This document shows, piece by piece, positions 43,656 through 52,693 of a stretch of 64,000 bases of DNA; the first letter of the stretch is position 1; the number at the start of each line of letters is the position of its first letter. The stretch covers positions 1-64,000 of the forward strand of contig DAOTJS010000009.1 of NCBI GenBank assembly GCA_035448825.1. The letters are read 5' to 3'. Origin of the DNA: JAGNGI01 sp035448825 (GTDB lineage Bacteria > Fidelibacterota > UBA2242). The position numbers and the translations under genes were made by a program. Under the pieces are notes generated by a model that saw only the letters and a list, made by a program, of their open reading frames with translations, did not search any database and was not told where the DNA came from.

Positions 43656-46208
43656 ATGGAAAAAATTAAAATCAGGGACGTCTTCACTATTTCTGGGAGA
43701 CAAATATCTAAAATTTACGAAGATAACAAGATGACGGTTCACTTTCAGGGAATGTCCAAAACTCTCCAATTTCCGCAGACCATTGCCCTAGAAGGTGCTC
43801 CGACTTGTTCATTAGGTATTTCTCCAGAGGGTCTATATAACCGACTTAATGACGCCGGGCGATTGATCCTGCTAAATCAAAATGCTATTCAGCTAGGATC
43901 TGCCCCTTTTATCAAAATTGCCGCCGACCCGAATGTCGAAGACGAGCGCGATGAATATTTCATGCTAACTACCAGAGACCCCAATATGGTTGAAGGCCCG
44001 GATGATGTACCAGCCTTGAAAAATTACTATCATCCGCCGGTTCCTGAAGAAAAGGTCACGATTTCGCTGGCAACTCCCCTGGCAGAAATTACTTACGATT
44101 TAGGGAAAATAAGTGTAACTCGACTTATCACTTCGCCTTTATTTTCCGGAAATGACCAGACCCTTATTCCTATTAGCGTCGAAGAATTTGTGGTCGAAAA
44201 CATTTCCGATAAAACTCAAGTAGTGACTATGGTTATACCACGTCCTTCGCTAGTAAATCTTCAAGAAAAAGAACTAAAGCCAACCGACCAGGACACGGTT
44301 TATATTTGCTCAGCGTCGGTCAAAGGGCAAGTGCATGAAGCCTTTAATTCAGCCGGAATCAGAGGCGTCGTTATGGGCAATCAAGAGTGCCCGGAAAAAA
44401 TGGCGATTGCCGTTCCTGAAATAGAAGGCGTTGATATTGATATTCACCCGCATTTCTGTCTGAATCATTTGAAACAAGACCTATTGCTTAACGATGACGG
44501 CAGTTTTTATGAGAAACGCAAGGTGATTCCACATCAGGATTACGGTGCAGCGATTAGTTTACATTTCACTCTGGAACCTAAAGCAAGTCTAAAAATTCCC
44601 TTTGCCATTGCTCTGGACTTCCCGCAACAGCGTTTTATTGACGGAAAAGAATTTGAGCGCAAATATGTCAAATTGTTTCAGAATCAAGCCAGTCGGCCGA
44701 TCGAAATGATAAAAGTTGCTCTGGAAAACTACCCCGAGTGGCTGAATCGAACGTTGACTATTCAAAACCGGATTTATGAATTAATCCAAAAAAGCCCTGC
44801 CTATCAAAATGATAGAGAAGGTGCTTTGCGGTTGACCCGTTTGATTTTCAATGAATTCAGTTGCCCGATTTCAAATGCCTGTGTCTGGATTAAGGATGGC
44901 AAAGGCAACGAGAGAGCCCGATTCCTGGAGTGCTTTGATTATGCCTATATCAATCCCTCGGACGTAGATTGGTATTCGATGGTAATGCTGTTTCTCTTCC
45001 CCAAGATTGAGGAAGAACTTTGTCAAAGCTTTGTTGATTCAATCCTGGCGGAAAATCCAACTCCGCGATTTTACCATTTGCACGCCTCTTTCGTCGAGGC
45101 ACGTCAGCATTTTGAAAAATATCCGGAAGAGTATGAGGGCATTTCGCTAACTCAGATTTATGACGCCACCAAAGTAAAAGGTAGCGTAGCGCACGATTTA
45201 GGAGCTTTGCCAAAGGGACATCCTTTGCGTAATGTCAGCGATTATGCCTGGTATAATAATAATTACTGGGTGGATCTCTTTCCCAAACTGGCGACGCGCG
45301 TGCTGCGCAATGTCAAATTCACCGGCAATACTGCTTTTCTGAAAAAGAATTGGGAAACGCTTAAGTTCGGTTTTGACCATCTCCAGGAACTCGATTTCGA
45401 TGGAGATGGCATTCCGGAAGGATATCCCGGCGAAGTCAAAAATACTTTTGACAATTTGACGTTATTTGGTGTAGATGCCTACGACGCAACTATTTTTATG
45501 GCTGGTTGCTATGCAATGATCAAAATGGCTGAGATTATGCAAGATACGGCAGCAAAAAAGCAGTACGAAGAAATTTTTGATAAAGTTTCCAAAGAATTTG
45601 AAAAATTATGGAGAGATACGAAAAATAGCCATGGCAAAAGACTTCAATACTATGTTACCTGTTTTGATCCCAAGACGGGAGAAACCAATACCGATGTCTG
45701 GATCAATCAATTAGATGCTATCTGGGCATTGCTGGCTATGGGAGAAGAGTCTTTTATACCCGAAGAACGGATTAAGCAAATTCTCAAAACAGTCTATGAC
45801 AATAATCGTACCTACATGGGCTGGGCGATGTGCCGAACAGAAAACGGTGGAAAAGTTGAGTCGGAACAGGGACAGGATGTCTATACAACTTCCAATTACG
45901 TTTTTGCCCAACTACTCGATTACTATGGTATGACGGCCGAAAGTAAGGAAGTTTATAAAGCTATGGACCGGGTCATCTTCGAATACGGCAATACCCTGAT
46001 ATCACCCGATAATCTGCGGGCGGAGCTGGAACAAGAAGCCGGTGAATCAGCTCCTCGACCGCATTATATCGTTGCCGCTTATCCTCGCCCCGGAGCAATT
46101 CTGACTCAGATAGTACTTCAATATATTAAAGAAAAGCAGCAACAAACGGAAAGTTATCAAGTAGATTCCGAGTCTCTGAAGAAGTTTGCCCTTTCCCTAA
46201 TGAAATAA
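43656..46208 (+). CDS. GH116-family glycoside hydrolase
   Basis: The 850-residue protein resembles GH116 (the GBA2 beta-glucosidase/beta-xylosidase family). The C-terminal alpha-barrel has the calcium-like DFDGDGIPEGYPG loop and NTFDNLTLFGVDAYDATIF, the region carrying the acid/base aspartate in this family. An N-terminal beta-domain of about 350 residues precedes it. No signal peptide is seen, so it probably removes terminal sugars inside the cell. Assignment is by motif; I could not align the nucleophile with certainty. Confidence 0.72.
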   Translation: MEKIKIRDVFTISGRQISKIYEDNKMTVHFQGMSKTLQFPQTIALEGAPTCSLGISPEGLYNRLNDAGRLILLNQNAIQLGSAPFIKIAADPNVEDERDEYFMLTTRDPNMVEGPDDVPALKNYYHPPVPEEKVTISLATPLAEITYDLGKISVTRLITSPLFSGNDQTLIPISVEEFVVENISDKTQVVTMVIPRPSLVNLQEKELKPTDQDTVYICSASVKGQVHEAFNSAGIRGVVMGNQECPEKMAIAVPEIEGVDIDIHPHFCLNHLKQDLLLNDDGSFYEKRKVIPHQDYGAAISLHFTLEPKASLKIPFAIALDFPQQRFIDGKEFERKYVKLFQNQASRPIEMIKVALENYPEWLNRTLTIQNRIYELIQKSPAYQNDREGALRLTRLIFNEFSCPISNACVWIKDGKGNERARFLECFDYAYINPSDVDWYSMVMLFLFPKIEEELCQSFVDSILAENPTPRFYHLHASFVEARQHFEKYPEEYEGISLTQIYDATKVKGSVAHDLGALPKGHPLRNVSDYAWYNNNYWVDLFPKLATRVLRNVKFTGNTAFLKKNWETLKFGFDHLQELDFDGDGIPEGYPGEVKNTFDNLTLFGVDAYDATIFMAGCYAMIKMAEIMQDTAAKKQYEEIFDKVSKEFEKLWRDTKNSHGKRLQYYVTCFDPKTGETNTDVWINQLDAIWALLAMGEESFIPEERIKQILKTVYDNNRTYMGWAMCRTENGGKVESEQGQDVYTTSNYVFAQLLDYYGMTAESKEVYKAMDRVIFEYGNTLISPDNLRAELEQEAGESAPRPHYIVAAYPRPGAILTQIVLQYIKEKQQQTESYQVDSESLKKFALSLMK

Positions 46209-46271
46209 AGGCTTTGATTGAATTGGAAAAATCACGAACATTAATAAAATTTTAAAAATAGAGGGTGTATT

Positions 46272-47675
46272 ATGAGAGAAAAAACCGGAGTACTTTCGCT
46301 GAAAGAAAAAATCGGCTTCAGTCTGGGTGACACAGCATCAAACCTTTTTTTCCAGACATTTATCTTCTTTCTGCTTTACTTTTATACCGATGTGTTTGGT
46401 ATTCCCGCTTCATCTGTTGCGACAATCTTTTTAGTTGGTCGAATTTGGGATGCAGTCAATGATCCATTAATGGGCGCAATTGCCGACCGCACTAACACTA
46501 AAATGGGCAAATTCCGACCGTATTTACTTTATACCGCTTTGCCCTTTGGTATTTTTGGCTTTATAATGTTTATTACCCCGGATTTAAGCGTTCAGGGGAA
46601 AGTGATTTACGCTTTTATCACCTATAATTTGATGATGATGATTTATACGGTAATCAACGTGCCCTATTCAGCTTTGATGGGTGTAATATCTCCCCATTCA
46701 GAGGAACGCACGGTGGTCTCGACTTTCCGCTTCGTTGCCGCCTTTGTGGGTCAGTTCATTGTCCAGTTCGCCGTTCTGAGATTAGTATCTGTTTTTGGAA
46801 AAGGAAATGAGCAAATCGGTTGGCAATGGACTATGGCAGTGATGGCGGGCTTGTCGGTTGTTCTCTGGTTGGTGACTTTTGCAACGACCAAAGAGCGTGT
46901 CAAACCGGTCAAGGAACAAAAGAATCCACTAAAACAAGATTTGGCCGACCTTGTGAAAAACGTACCGTGGCTTTTGATTGGCTCTGCAACTATTTTTCAA
47001 TTACTATTCAATGTGATTCGTGGCGGCAGTATCATGTATTATTTCAAGTACTTCGTTCAGGATCAGCAGTTGTCGTTATTTGGTAAACCGCACAGCTACT
47101 CTTACCAGACTCTGACCTCAACTTTTATGCTTACCGGTACATTGGTTACTATCGTCGGTTCCTTATTGACTAGTTTTTTCAGTAAGAGAATTGGGAAATC
47201 GCGAAGTTATTGGGGCTTCCTTGGAATATCGGCTATCTGTTCAGCTCTTTTCTTCTTCCTCAAGCCGCAGGATATTATCTGGATGTTTGCATTGCAAATA
47301 ATTGCTTCATTTTGTATGGGACCGGTTTCAGTTCTCCAATGGGCAATTTATACCGATACGGCTGATTATTCGGAATGGAGAACGGGTCGCCGCGCTACAG
47401 CTCTCATTATGGCCGTTTCCCTCTTTGCTCTGAAACTCGGCATTGCTCTTGGAGGTTCTATTTTAGCCTGGATTCTGGATATTTATGGGTTTGAAGCTAA
47501 TGTGGCTCAAACCGCCAGAAGCCTAACCGGAATCCGGATGGTAATGAGCATTTATCCGGCGATTGCGGGAATGATCGGCGTCATTCTGATGACTTTTTAT
47601 CCCCTCAATAATACAAAAATGTTGCAAATTGAGAAGGATTTAAGTGCCAGACGGCAAGAAACAGCCACCGAGTGA
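46272..47675 (+). CDS. GPH-family sugar:cation symporter
   Basis: The 467-residue protein has 12 likely membrane helices and the glycoside-pentoside-hexuronide pattern: KIGFSLGDTASNLFFQTFIF, GRIWDAVNDPLMGAIADRT and KMGKFRPYLLY. Relatives include XynP and YicJ, which import xylosides. It is the last gene of the locus and should supply the oligosaccharides used by the cytoplasmic GH10, GH3 and GH116 enzymes. Confidence 0.9.
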   Translation: MREKTGVLSLKEKIGFSLGDTASNLFFQTFIFFLLYFYTDVFGIPASSVATIFLVGRIWDAVNDPLMGAIADRTNTKMGKFRPYLLYTALPFGIFGFIMFITPDLSVQGKVIYAFITYNLMMMIYTVINVPYSALMGVISPHSEERTVVSTFRFVAAFVGQFIVQFAVLRLVSVFGKGNEQIGWQWTMAVMAGLSVVLWLVTFATTKERVKPVKEQKNPLKQDLADLVKNVPWLLIGSATIFQLLFNVIRGGSIMYYFKYFVQDQQLSLFGKPHSYSYQTLTSTFMLTGTLVTIVGSLLTSFFSKRIGKSRSYWGFLGISAICSALFFFLKPQDIIWMFALQIIASFCMGPVSVLQWAIYTDTADYSEWRTGRRATALIMAVSLFALKLGIALGGSILAWILDIYGFEANVAQTARSLTGIRMVMSIYPAIAGMIGVILMTFYPLNNTKMLQIEKDLSARRQETATE

Positions 47676-47907
47676 TAAATTAGTATTCGTTTCCATAAGC
47701 GCCTATTTAAGAAAGATTTAATTCAGAATAATTAAGACTGAGTTCACCTGGTTGTAAACCGGTAAAAATAGTTTTTATTCAATAATTTTTTCTTTCCGAA
47801 AATTAATTGGGTTTCTCTTTATCAGTAACAGATAAATTCTCGGAAGTCTTAAAAATTCAAGCAAAAATCCTTAAATTCAATTGCTTGAAGTTTAGATTGG
47901 AGTTACG

Positions 47908-48954
47908 ATGAAGAAAATTGGTTGGATTCTAAGTTTGTTGGCCATATTTAGTGTGTGTGGACGTCAGGCTGGAATTCGCTTCGAAAAGATGGGTTTCGAT
48001 GCTGCCCTGCAGAAGGCTCAAAGTGAACAAAAATTACTTCTCACTTATTTTTATACGGATTGGTGAGGCGCCTGTCGCCAGTTAAACCAGTTGGTTTACA
48101 CGAACAAAGAAGTCGGTGAATTTATCAATGCCCATTACGTCAGTGTTAAAATCAATGGTGATAGCTTGGAAGGCAAGCAACTGCGCGAAAAATACCAATA
48201 CCCGGGCTATCCCACGACCATTATTATGACTTCCGACGGAGAGGAAATTGATCGGATTGTTGGTTTTGACGGCCAGAAAGATGAGTATTTTCAATTATTG
48301 CAAGATTACACCGCAGGACGGGGTACACTTGGAGATTATCTTAAAAAATTAGAAAAAGAACCAGATAATTTCGAATTAAACTATGCCGTCCTGAATAAAT
48401 ATTATGACCGCAATGATATTCCGATGGTTCAAAAATATGCCCGGATTATTCTGGAACTCGATCCGGAAAATACCAGAGGCAAAAAGACGGAAATGCTTTA
48501 TCGCTTGGCTTTTTCGGAATATAAGACTTCCAGTGAAATTAATCCTATGATGAACTTTATCAACAGCTGTAATGATGAACTATGGCTGGAAATGGCTTAT
48601 AGCGAGGTTGTCCGCTATTATAAGAAAAACTCGGATCAATCGCAGGTTTTAACCACTTATGAATCTGCTCTGCGGAGACTTCCGCAGTCAACTTCGATGA
48701 TGAATGCTTATGCTTGGTATATTTTCCAGAACGAAATCGCTGAGCAATATTCGCGTGGTATTCAGATTGCACGGCAGGCGGTAGAATTGGAGCCATCTGC
48801 GGATTACATCTGGGATACGCTGGCTCAATTATTATTTGCGGCTGGGCAGGTTGATGAAGCTGTTCAGGCTATGCAAAAAGCCAGTGAACTCAATCCGCAG
48901 GAAAAGTCCTATCGGGAACTGCTGGCAAAATACAAACAGTCGCTGAATAACTGA
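47908..48954 (+). CDS. Thioredoxin-like/TPR protein, predicted selenoprotein (UxxC)
   Basis: The frame from ATG 47908 (GGAG upstream) to 48954 is open except for one TGA at 48064-48066. Read as selenocysteine it gives 348 residues: a signal peptide (MKKIGWILSLLAIFSVCG), a thioredoxin-like domain with FYTDW-U53-GAC56-RQLN, then VKINGD and YPTTIIM with the cis-proline, and C-terminal TPR-like helices (about 150-348). The TGA falls exactly on the first cysteine of the WCxxC motif, and a SECIS-like hairpin follows. TGA is a normal stop elsewhere (mutS, rplO), so this is not a changed code. Without read-through the product would be a 52-residue stub. A sequencing error or a dead gene is the alternative. 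Confidence 0.8.
48067..48099 (+). promoter_or_regulatory. Candidate bacterial SECIS element
   Basis: Directly after the in-frame TGA, a perfect 6-bp stem TAAACC (48083-48088) / GGTTTA (48093-48098) closes a four-base loop AGTT. A bulged T (48082) with G81-C99 pairing below it extends the stem. The loop lies 22 bases after the TGA and has a G in its first two bases followed by T. These match the described features of bacterial SECIS elements, namely short distance, small loop, early G and bulged U. Confidence 0.65.
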
Positions 48955-49102
48955 TAATTTCTTTTAGTTTTTAAGGATCATTGAATATATTGAGATCCAT
49001 CGAGTTAAAATTTATATTTATATATTATCAGCCTTTTTTGGAATTTTCCTTTACAATTCTGATAGGCGCTGATATTGAGTGAATTAAGTTTTAGTAAAAT
49101 TT

Positions 49103-50218
49103 ATGCCATATAAAATTGTTTTCGATGCCTACCATTTATATCACCTCCCGCAATTCGATCCGGTTATTGATCTGCTGTTAAATGATAATCGCTTTGAGGT
49201 TTTCCTGACAACCTCAAGCGCTAATTTGCCGGATGAACAGAACCTGACAAAACGTATATTTCAGCGGCGCAATGTGCAGTGCATTTTCGCTGATAATGAA
49301 GAAGAACGCGCCACTAAGAGTCGTGCGTTCAACCCGGATGTATTCATCTGCGGCTGGTCGCGTTATCCAATTGAGAAATTCGTCACAGACAAAACCCTGG
49401 TCGGTATGATATATCACGGAATTGGAGTTAAACCGTCCTATTGGCGAGATAACAATCCCCGATTAAATATCCGCTTTGTCGAAGGTCCATTTCGTATCCG
49501 TCAACTACGTGAAAAAGGGATAGAGACCGATCTGGAATTGACCGGCTTTCCTAAAATTGATCCGCTATTCAATGGCCGGATTCCTAGTCGGGAGAAAATT
49601 TTAAAAGGTCTTGGACTGGAACCTAATAAAAAGACATTGTTATATGCCCCTACTTTTTATCCCAGTAGTTTTGAATCCTTTGGATTGAAATTGCCGGAAA
49701 TGACCAAAGATTTGAACTTGATAATTAAATTACATCAATGGTCTTATTTTCTGGAAAAGTTTAGTGGGGTCAATCTACGCCGTCATATTACACTCGCCGA
49801 TAAAATCAGGAAGAAATACCCACAAATAGTTATCATCGAACCGGAACACTATAATATTATTGATCTTTATCAAGCATCTGATGTTTTATTGACGGAAGCC
49901 TCTTCGACTATTTATGAATTTATGGCTTTGCGGAAGCAGATAATCGTTTGTGATTTTTTCAAGAAAAAGATTGGACATCATCTTTTGCCGAAACGACTTT
50001 ATTTGCATCGTCTTGATCCGGAGATGCACGGAATTCTGACCGATTTCTGCTATCATATCAAAAAGCCACAGGATTTACCTATAACTCTGAGTAAATGTTT
50101 CAATCAGCCTGATCCGTTCGTTGAGTTACGTGAAAAATATATCGGCGATATACTGTTTAAATTAGATGGTAAGTCATCGGAAAGAGTTCGGGATTCAATA
50201 TTAAGAAGATTAAATTAA
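49103..50218 (+). CDS. CDP-glycerol glycerophosphotransferase-like enzyme (1)
   Basis: The 371-residue protein resembles the TagB/TagF-type glycerophosphotransferases that build teichoic-acid-like polymers. It shows MIYHGIGVKPSYW, the central LTGFPKIDPLF, ILYAPTFYPS-type strand LLYAPTFYPSSFE, KLHQWSYF, and the C-terminal donor-site SDVLLTEASSTIYEFMAL. It is a clear paralogue of the gene at 52694. No membrane helix is seen. It is followed by a LicC-like nucleotidyltransferase. Confidence 0.75.
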   Translation: MPYKIVFDAYHLYHLPQFDPVIDLLLNDNRFEVFLTTSSANLPDEQNLTKRIFQRRNVQCIFADNEEERATKSRAFNPDVFICGWSRYPIEKFVTDKTLVGMIYHGIGVKPSYWRDNNPRLNIRFVEGPFRIRQLREKGIETDLELTGFPKIDPLFNGRIPSREKILKGLGLEPNKKTLLYAPTFYPSSFESFGLKLPEMTKDLNLIIKLHQWSYFLEKFSGVNLRRHITLADKIRKKYPQIVIIEPEHYNIIDLYQASDVLLTEASSTIYEFMALRKQIIVCDFFKKKIGHHLLPKRLYLHRLDPEMHGILTDFCYHIKKPQDLPITLSKCFNQPDPFVELREKYIGDILFKLDGKSSERVRDSILRRLN

Positions 50219-50243
50219 TTTGTGATTTGAATCAGGAGCATTT

Positions 50244-50972
50244 ATGAAAGTGATAATTTTGGCGGCGGGAAATGCCAGTCGTCTAGCTTCGCTTGCCAAC
50301 GGAAGTCCTAAGTGTCTTTTACCGCTTGGCGATACGACAATTTTAGGCAAGCAATTGCGCAATCTGGAAAAAGTCGGATTGATGGATGTGATTCTTTCGG
50401 TTGGTTATAAAGTCGAAAAAATAGAGGAATATTTGAGAAACTTTCAAACTAACTTGAAAATCTATCTCGAATTCAATCCGTTTTATGATATTTCCAACAA
50501 CATTATTTCCCTCTGGAATGTCCGCCACCTGGTATGGAATCAACCAATTATTATCATTAACGGCGATAATGTATTTAAATACCAAGTACTTTCGCGTTTA
50601 CTCGAATCGCCTTTTGAAAATGTTCTAATGATACAGGAAAAAGAAGAATATGACGGCGATGATATGAAAGTCAAAACCGAAAATGATCGGCTTTTAGCGG
50701 TCAATAAAACTATGAAAAGTTCGGAAGCTACCGGTGAATCAATCGGGATTATGAAATTTTCTGCCGAAGGTTGCACGCGGCTAATGCAAAAAATAGTGGA
50801 AATGATTCGTGATAAGGAAAATTTACAGGTTTGGTATTTACGTTCGATCCAGGAGCTGATAAACGATGGCTTACCGATTCACGTTTGCCAAATTAATGGG
50901 TTGAAATGGGAAGAAGTGGACTTTCCGGAAGATTATTTGCGCGTAAAAAATATGAATTGGGAAAATTACTGA
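50244..50972 (+). CDS. LicC-like nucleotidyltransferase (1)
   Basis: The 242-residue protein has the NTP-transferase signature MKVIILAAGNASRLASLANGSPK and the active-site IIINGDNV. The segment NPFYDISNNIISLWNVR matches the LicC group of phosphocholine cytidylyltransferases. It probably makes a CDP-activated alcohol phosphate for the transferases around it. A paralogue lies at 51887. Confidence 0.8.
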   Translation: MKVIILAAGNASRLASLANGSPKCLLPLGDTTILGKQLRNLEKVGLMDVILSVGYKVEKIEEYLRNFQTNLKIYLEFNPFYDISNNIISLWNVRHLVWNQPIIIINGDNVFKYQVLSRLLESPFENVLMIQEKEEYDGDDMKVKTENDRLLAVNKTMKSSEATGESIGIMKFSAEGCTRLMQKIVEMIRDKENLQVWYLRSIQELINDGLPIHVCQINGLKWEEVDFPEDYLRVKNMNWENY

Positions 50973-50983
50973 TTGGGAAAAAT

Positions 50984-51607
50984 ATGTCAGGTAAAATAAA
51001 ATTGGATGATAAATATCTGAAAAAATCACTAGGACTTCTTGAGCAAGCCACGACACTTCTGGAAAAATATAATATTCCATATTGGCTGGAAGGCGGAACT
51101 CTTTTGGGAATTGTCAGAGAAAATAGATTACTTCCATGGGATAACGATCTCGATATTTCCATCCGTTCCGAAGACCTTGAGCGTTTGCAGGGTATTCTGC
51201 CTAAGTTCTTCTTCAGGGGAATGATCGCTAAAGTCAGAGAGCATAAGATAGATGATCCTCCATTTCAAAAGGGAGAGTTGCGTTTAATAAAGGTATATGC
51301 TACCAAATTTCTTTTTTTCAAAACACCTGTTGTTCTGGATATTTTCATTAAGAAAAAATTAGATGATCAGTACTATTGGGTAGTTGGAGTAAAACGGCGT
51401 GCCAAAAAAGCGGTCCCAGCTCGTTTTTATGATGAACTAACTACCATTCGGTTTGGCAATAAAACTTATTCGATTCCGAAATTAACTGACGAATATCTGA
51501 CTTATCGTTATGGCGATTGGCGCACCCCGGTCAAAACCTGGAATTTTTTAAAGGATGATCAATCAATCGTGCTAAGCGCTGAAAGGAGTGTCCGAAAGGA
51601 TGATTGA
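50984..51607 (+). CDS. LicD-family phosphotransferase
   Basis: From ATG 50984 the product has 207 residues. It has the LicD motif YWLEGGTLLGIVRENRLLPW followed by DNDLDISI, the metal-binding part of this nucleotidyltransferase-fold family, which adds phosphocholine or related groups to surface glycans. The open frame reaches back to 50906 over the end of the previous gene and is not used. With the LicC-like gene it forms a likely two-step unit. Confidence 0.85.
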   Translation: MSGKIKLDDKYLKKSLGLLEQATTLLEKYNIPYWLEGGTLLGIVRENRLLPWDNDLDISIRSEDLERLQGILPKFFFRGMIAKVREHKIDDPPFQKGELRLIKVYATKFLFFKTPVVLDIFIKKKLDDQYYWVVGVKRRAKKAVPARFYDELTTIRFGNKTYSIPKLTDEYLTYRYGDWRTPVKTWNFLKDDQSIVLSAERSVRKDD

Positions 51608-51886
51608 TTTCAGCTTTGTCATAGCATGGAATACAAGAATCTTTAGTAGTATTTGAAAATCGTTGAATATTTGTAGACGGAATCAAACCAGCGATCACGA
51701 AAGCATATTCTGATTCCTTATATCCTCTCTGTAAATAGGCCAATCAACGGATAACCGATTTCATTCGCAGAGTCCGGAAGAATACAAGAGCCGTCGAATG
51801 ATTTTGGCAATTTTAATCTTTATCCTCTAAATTAAGCGGGTTTTTTTATATAGACATAGGGTAATAATTGAATAGGAAATAGGTTA
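51608..51886. other. Intergenic region with a possible gene remnant
   Basis: No intact gene is recognised. On the minus strand around 51740-51830 a short open stretch (CILPDSANEIGYPLIGLFT) shifts frame into another (EYAFVIAGLIPSTNIQRFS), which might be the remains of a gene, but I cannot name it. A T-run at 51841-51847 has no convincing stem. Confidence 0.3.
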
Positions 51887-52624
51887 ATGAAAGCCGTAAT
51901 TCTCGCCGCTGGAGCCGCTCGTCGCTTAGCTCCGATGATAAATTCGACTCCGAAATGTTTGATTAAGATTAGAGATAAGTCATTACTTGAAAAACAACTA
52001 GACGCTCTGCAATTCTATGGAATCGAAGAGACCTTGATTGTCGTCGGTTACCTCAAAGAGCAGATTATCGAGAAAATCGGTAACCGGTATAAAACGATGA
52101 ATATTTCCTACGTCGAAAATCCGCTTTTTGGTTCGACGAATACGGTTTATTCGCTGTGGCTGGCGCGCGAATATTTTGCCAATCAGGACTTCTTGTATTT
52201 CAATGCCGATGTGCTTTTTCACCACAGTTTAATTGGAAGACTTTTAGAAGCGCCTCACGAAACTGCTATGGGTGTGGAAGTCAAGCACTGCGGCGAAGAG
52301 GAGGTAAAGGTCATTGTTGACGATAAACAGCGGATTCGGCGAATTGGTAAAAAAATCAATCCAGCCGATTGTCTTGGCGAATTTGTGGGTATTGCCAAAT
52401 TCGGCGCGTCTTTGACCGCCGATTTAATCAATGCTTTGAAAGCCGTAATTGATGAAGGTCAGCAGATGTCATTTTTCGAGGCCGCCGTTGATCGGATTCT
52501 AGACCGGCACGCTTTGTATGCGGTTGATATTAGCCAAATTCCGGTTATCGAGATTGACTTTCCCGAGGACCTCGAACGCGCACGCCAGCAAATCTATCCG
52601 AAGATTGTTAATTTCAATGGGTGA
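51887..52624 (+). CDS. LicC-like nucleotidyltransferase (2)
   Basis: The 245-residue protein starts MKAVILAAGAARRLAPMINSTPK and has FLYFNADVLFH, ENPLFGSTNTVYSLWLAREY and the C-terminal VIEIDFPEDLERARQQI. It is a paralogue of the gene at 50244. It lies 69 bases before a second glycerophosphotransferase-like gene, so the cluster appears to hold two charging enzymes for one or two activated groups. Confidence 0.8.
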   Translation: MKAVILAAGAARRLAPMINSTPKCLIKIRDKSLLEKQLDALQFYGIEETLIVVGYLKEQIIEKIGNRYKTMNISYVENPLFGSTNTVYSLWLAREYFANQDFLYFNADVLFHHSLIGRLLEAPHETAMGVEVKHCGEEEVKVIVDDKQRIRRIGKKINPADCLGEFVGIAKFGASLTADLINALKAVIDEGQQMSFFEAAVDRILDRHALYAVDISQIPVIEIDFPEDLERARQQIYPKIVNFNG

Positions 52625-52693
52625 TCGCAAAACTCGTTTATCATATTTAGCACTTCCAATAACAAACATCAAGTTGACCATTGATAATTGGCA

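Noticed and set aside
48064..48066. Reading the TGA as tryptophan under an alternative genetic code
   Set aside because: Other genes (mutS, rplO, the second ATP-grasp gene) end with TGA at the right place, and TGG is used for Trp next to this codon.
48091..48954. Shorter 287-residue gene starting at TTG 48091
   Set aside because: It would lack the signal peptide and redox motif; the upstream frame continues into it with a good ribosome site and only one TGA.
50906..50983. Upstream extension of the LicD gene
   Set aside because: It overlaps the end of the LicC-like gene in another frame; ATG 50984 starts the conserved protein.
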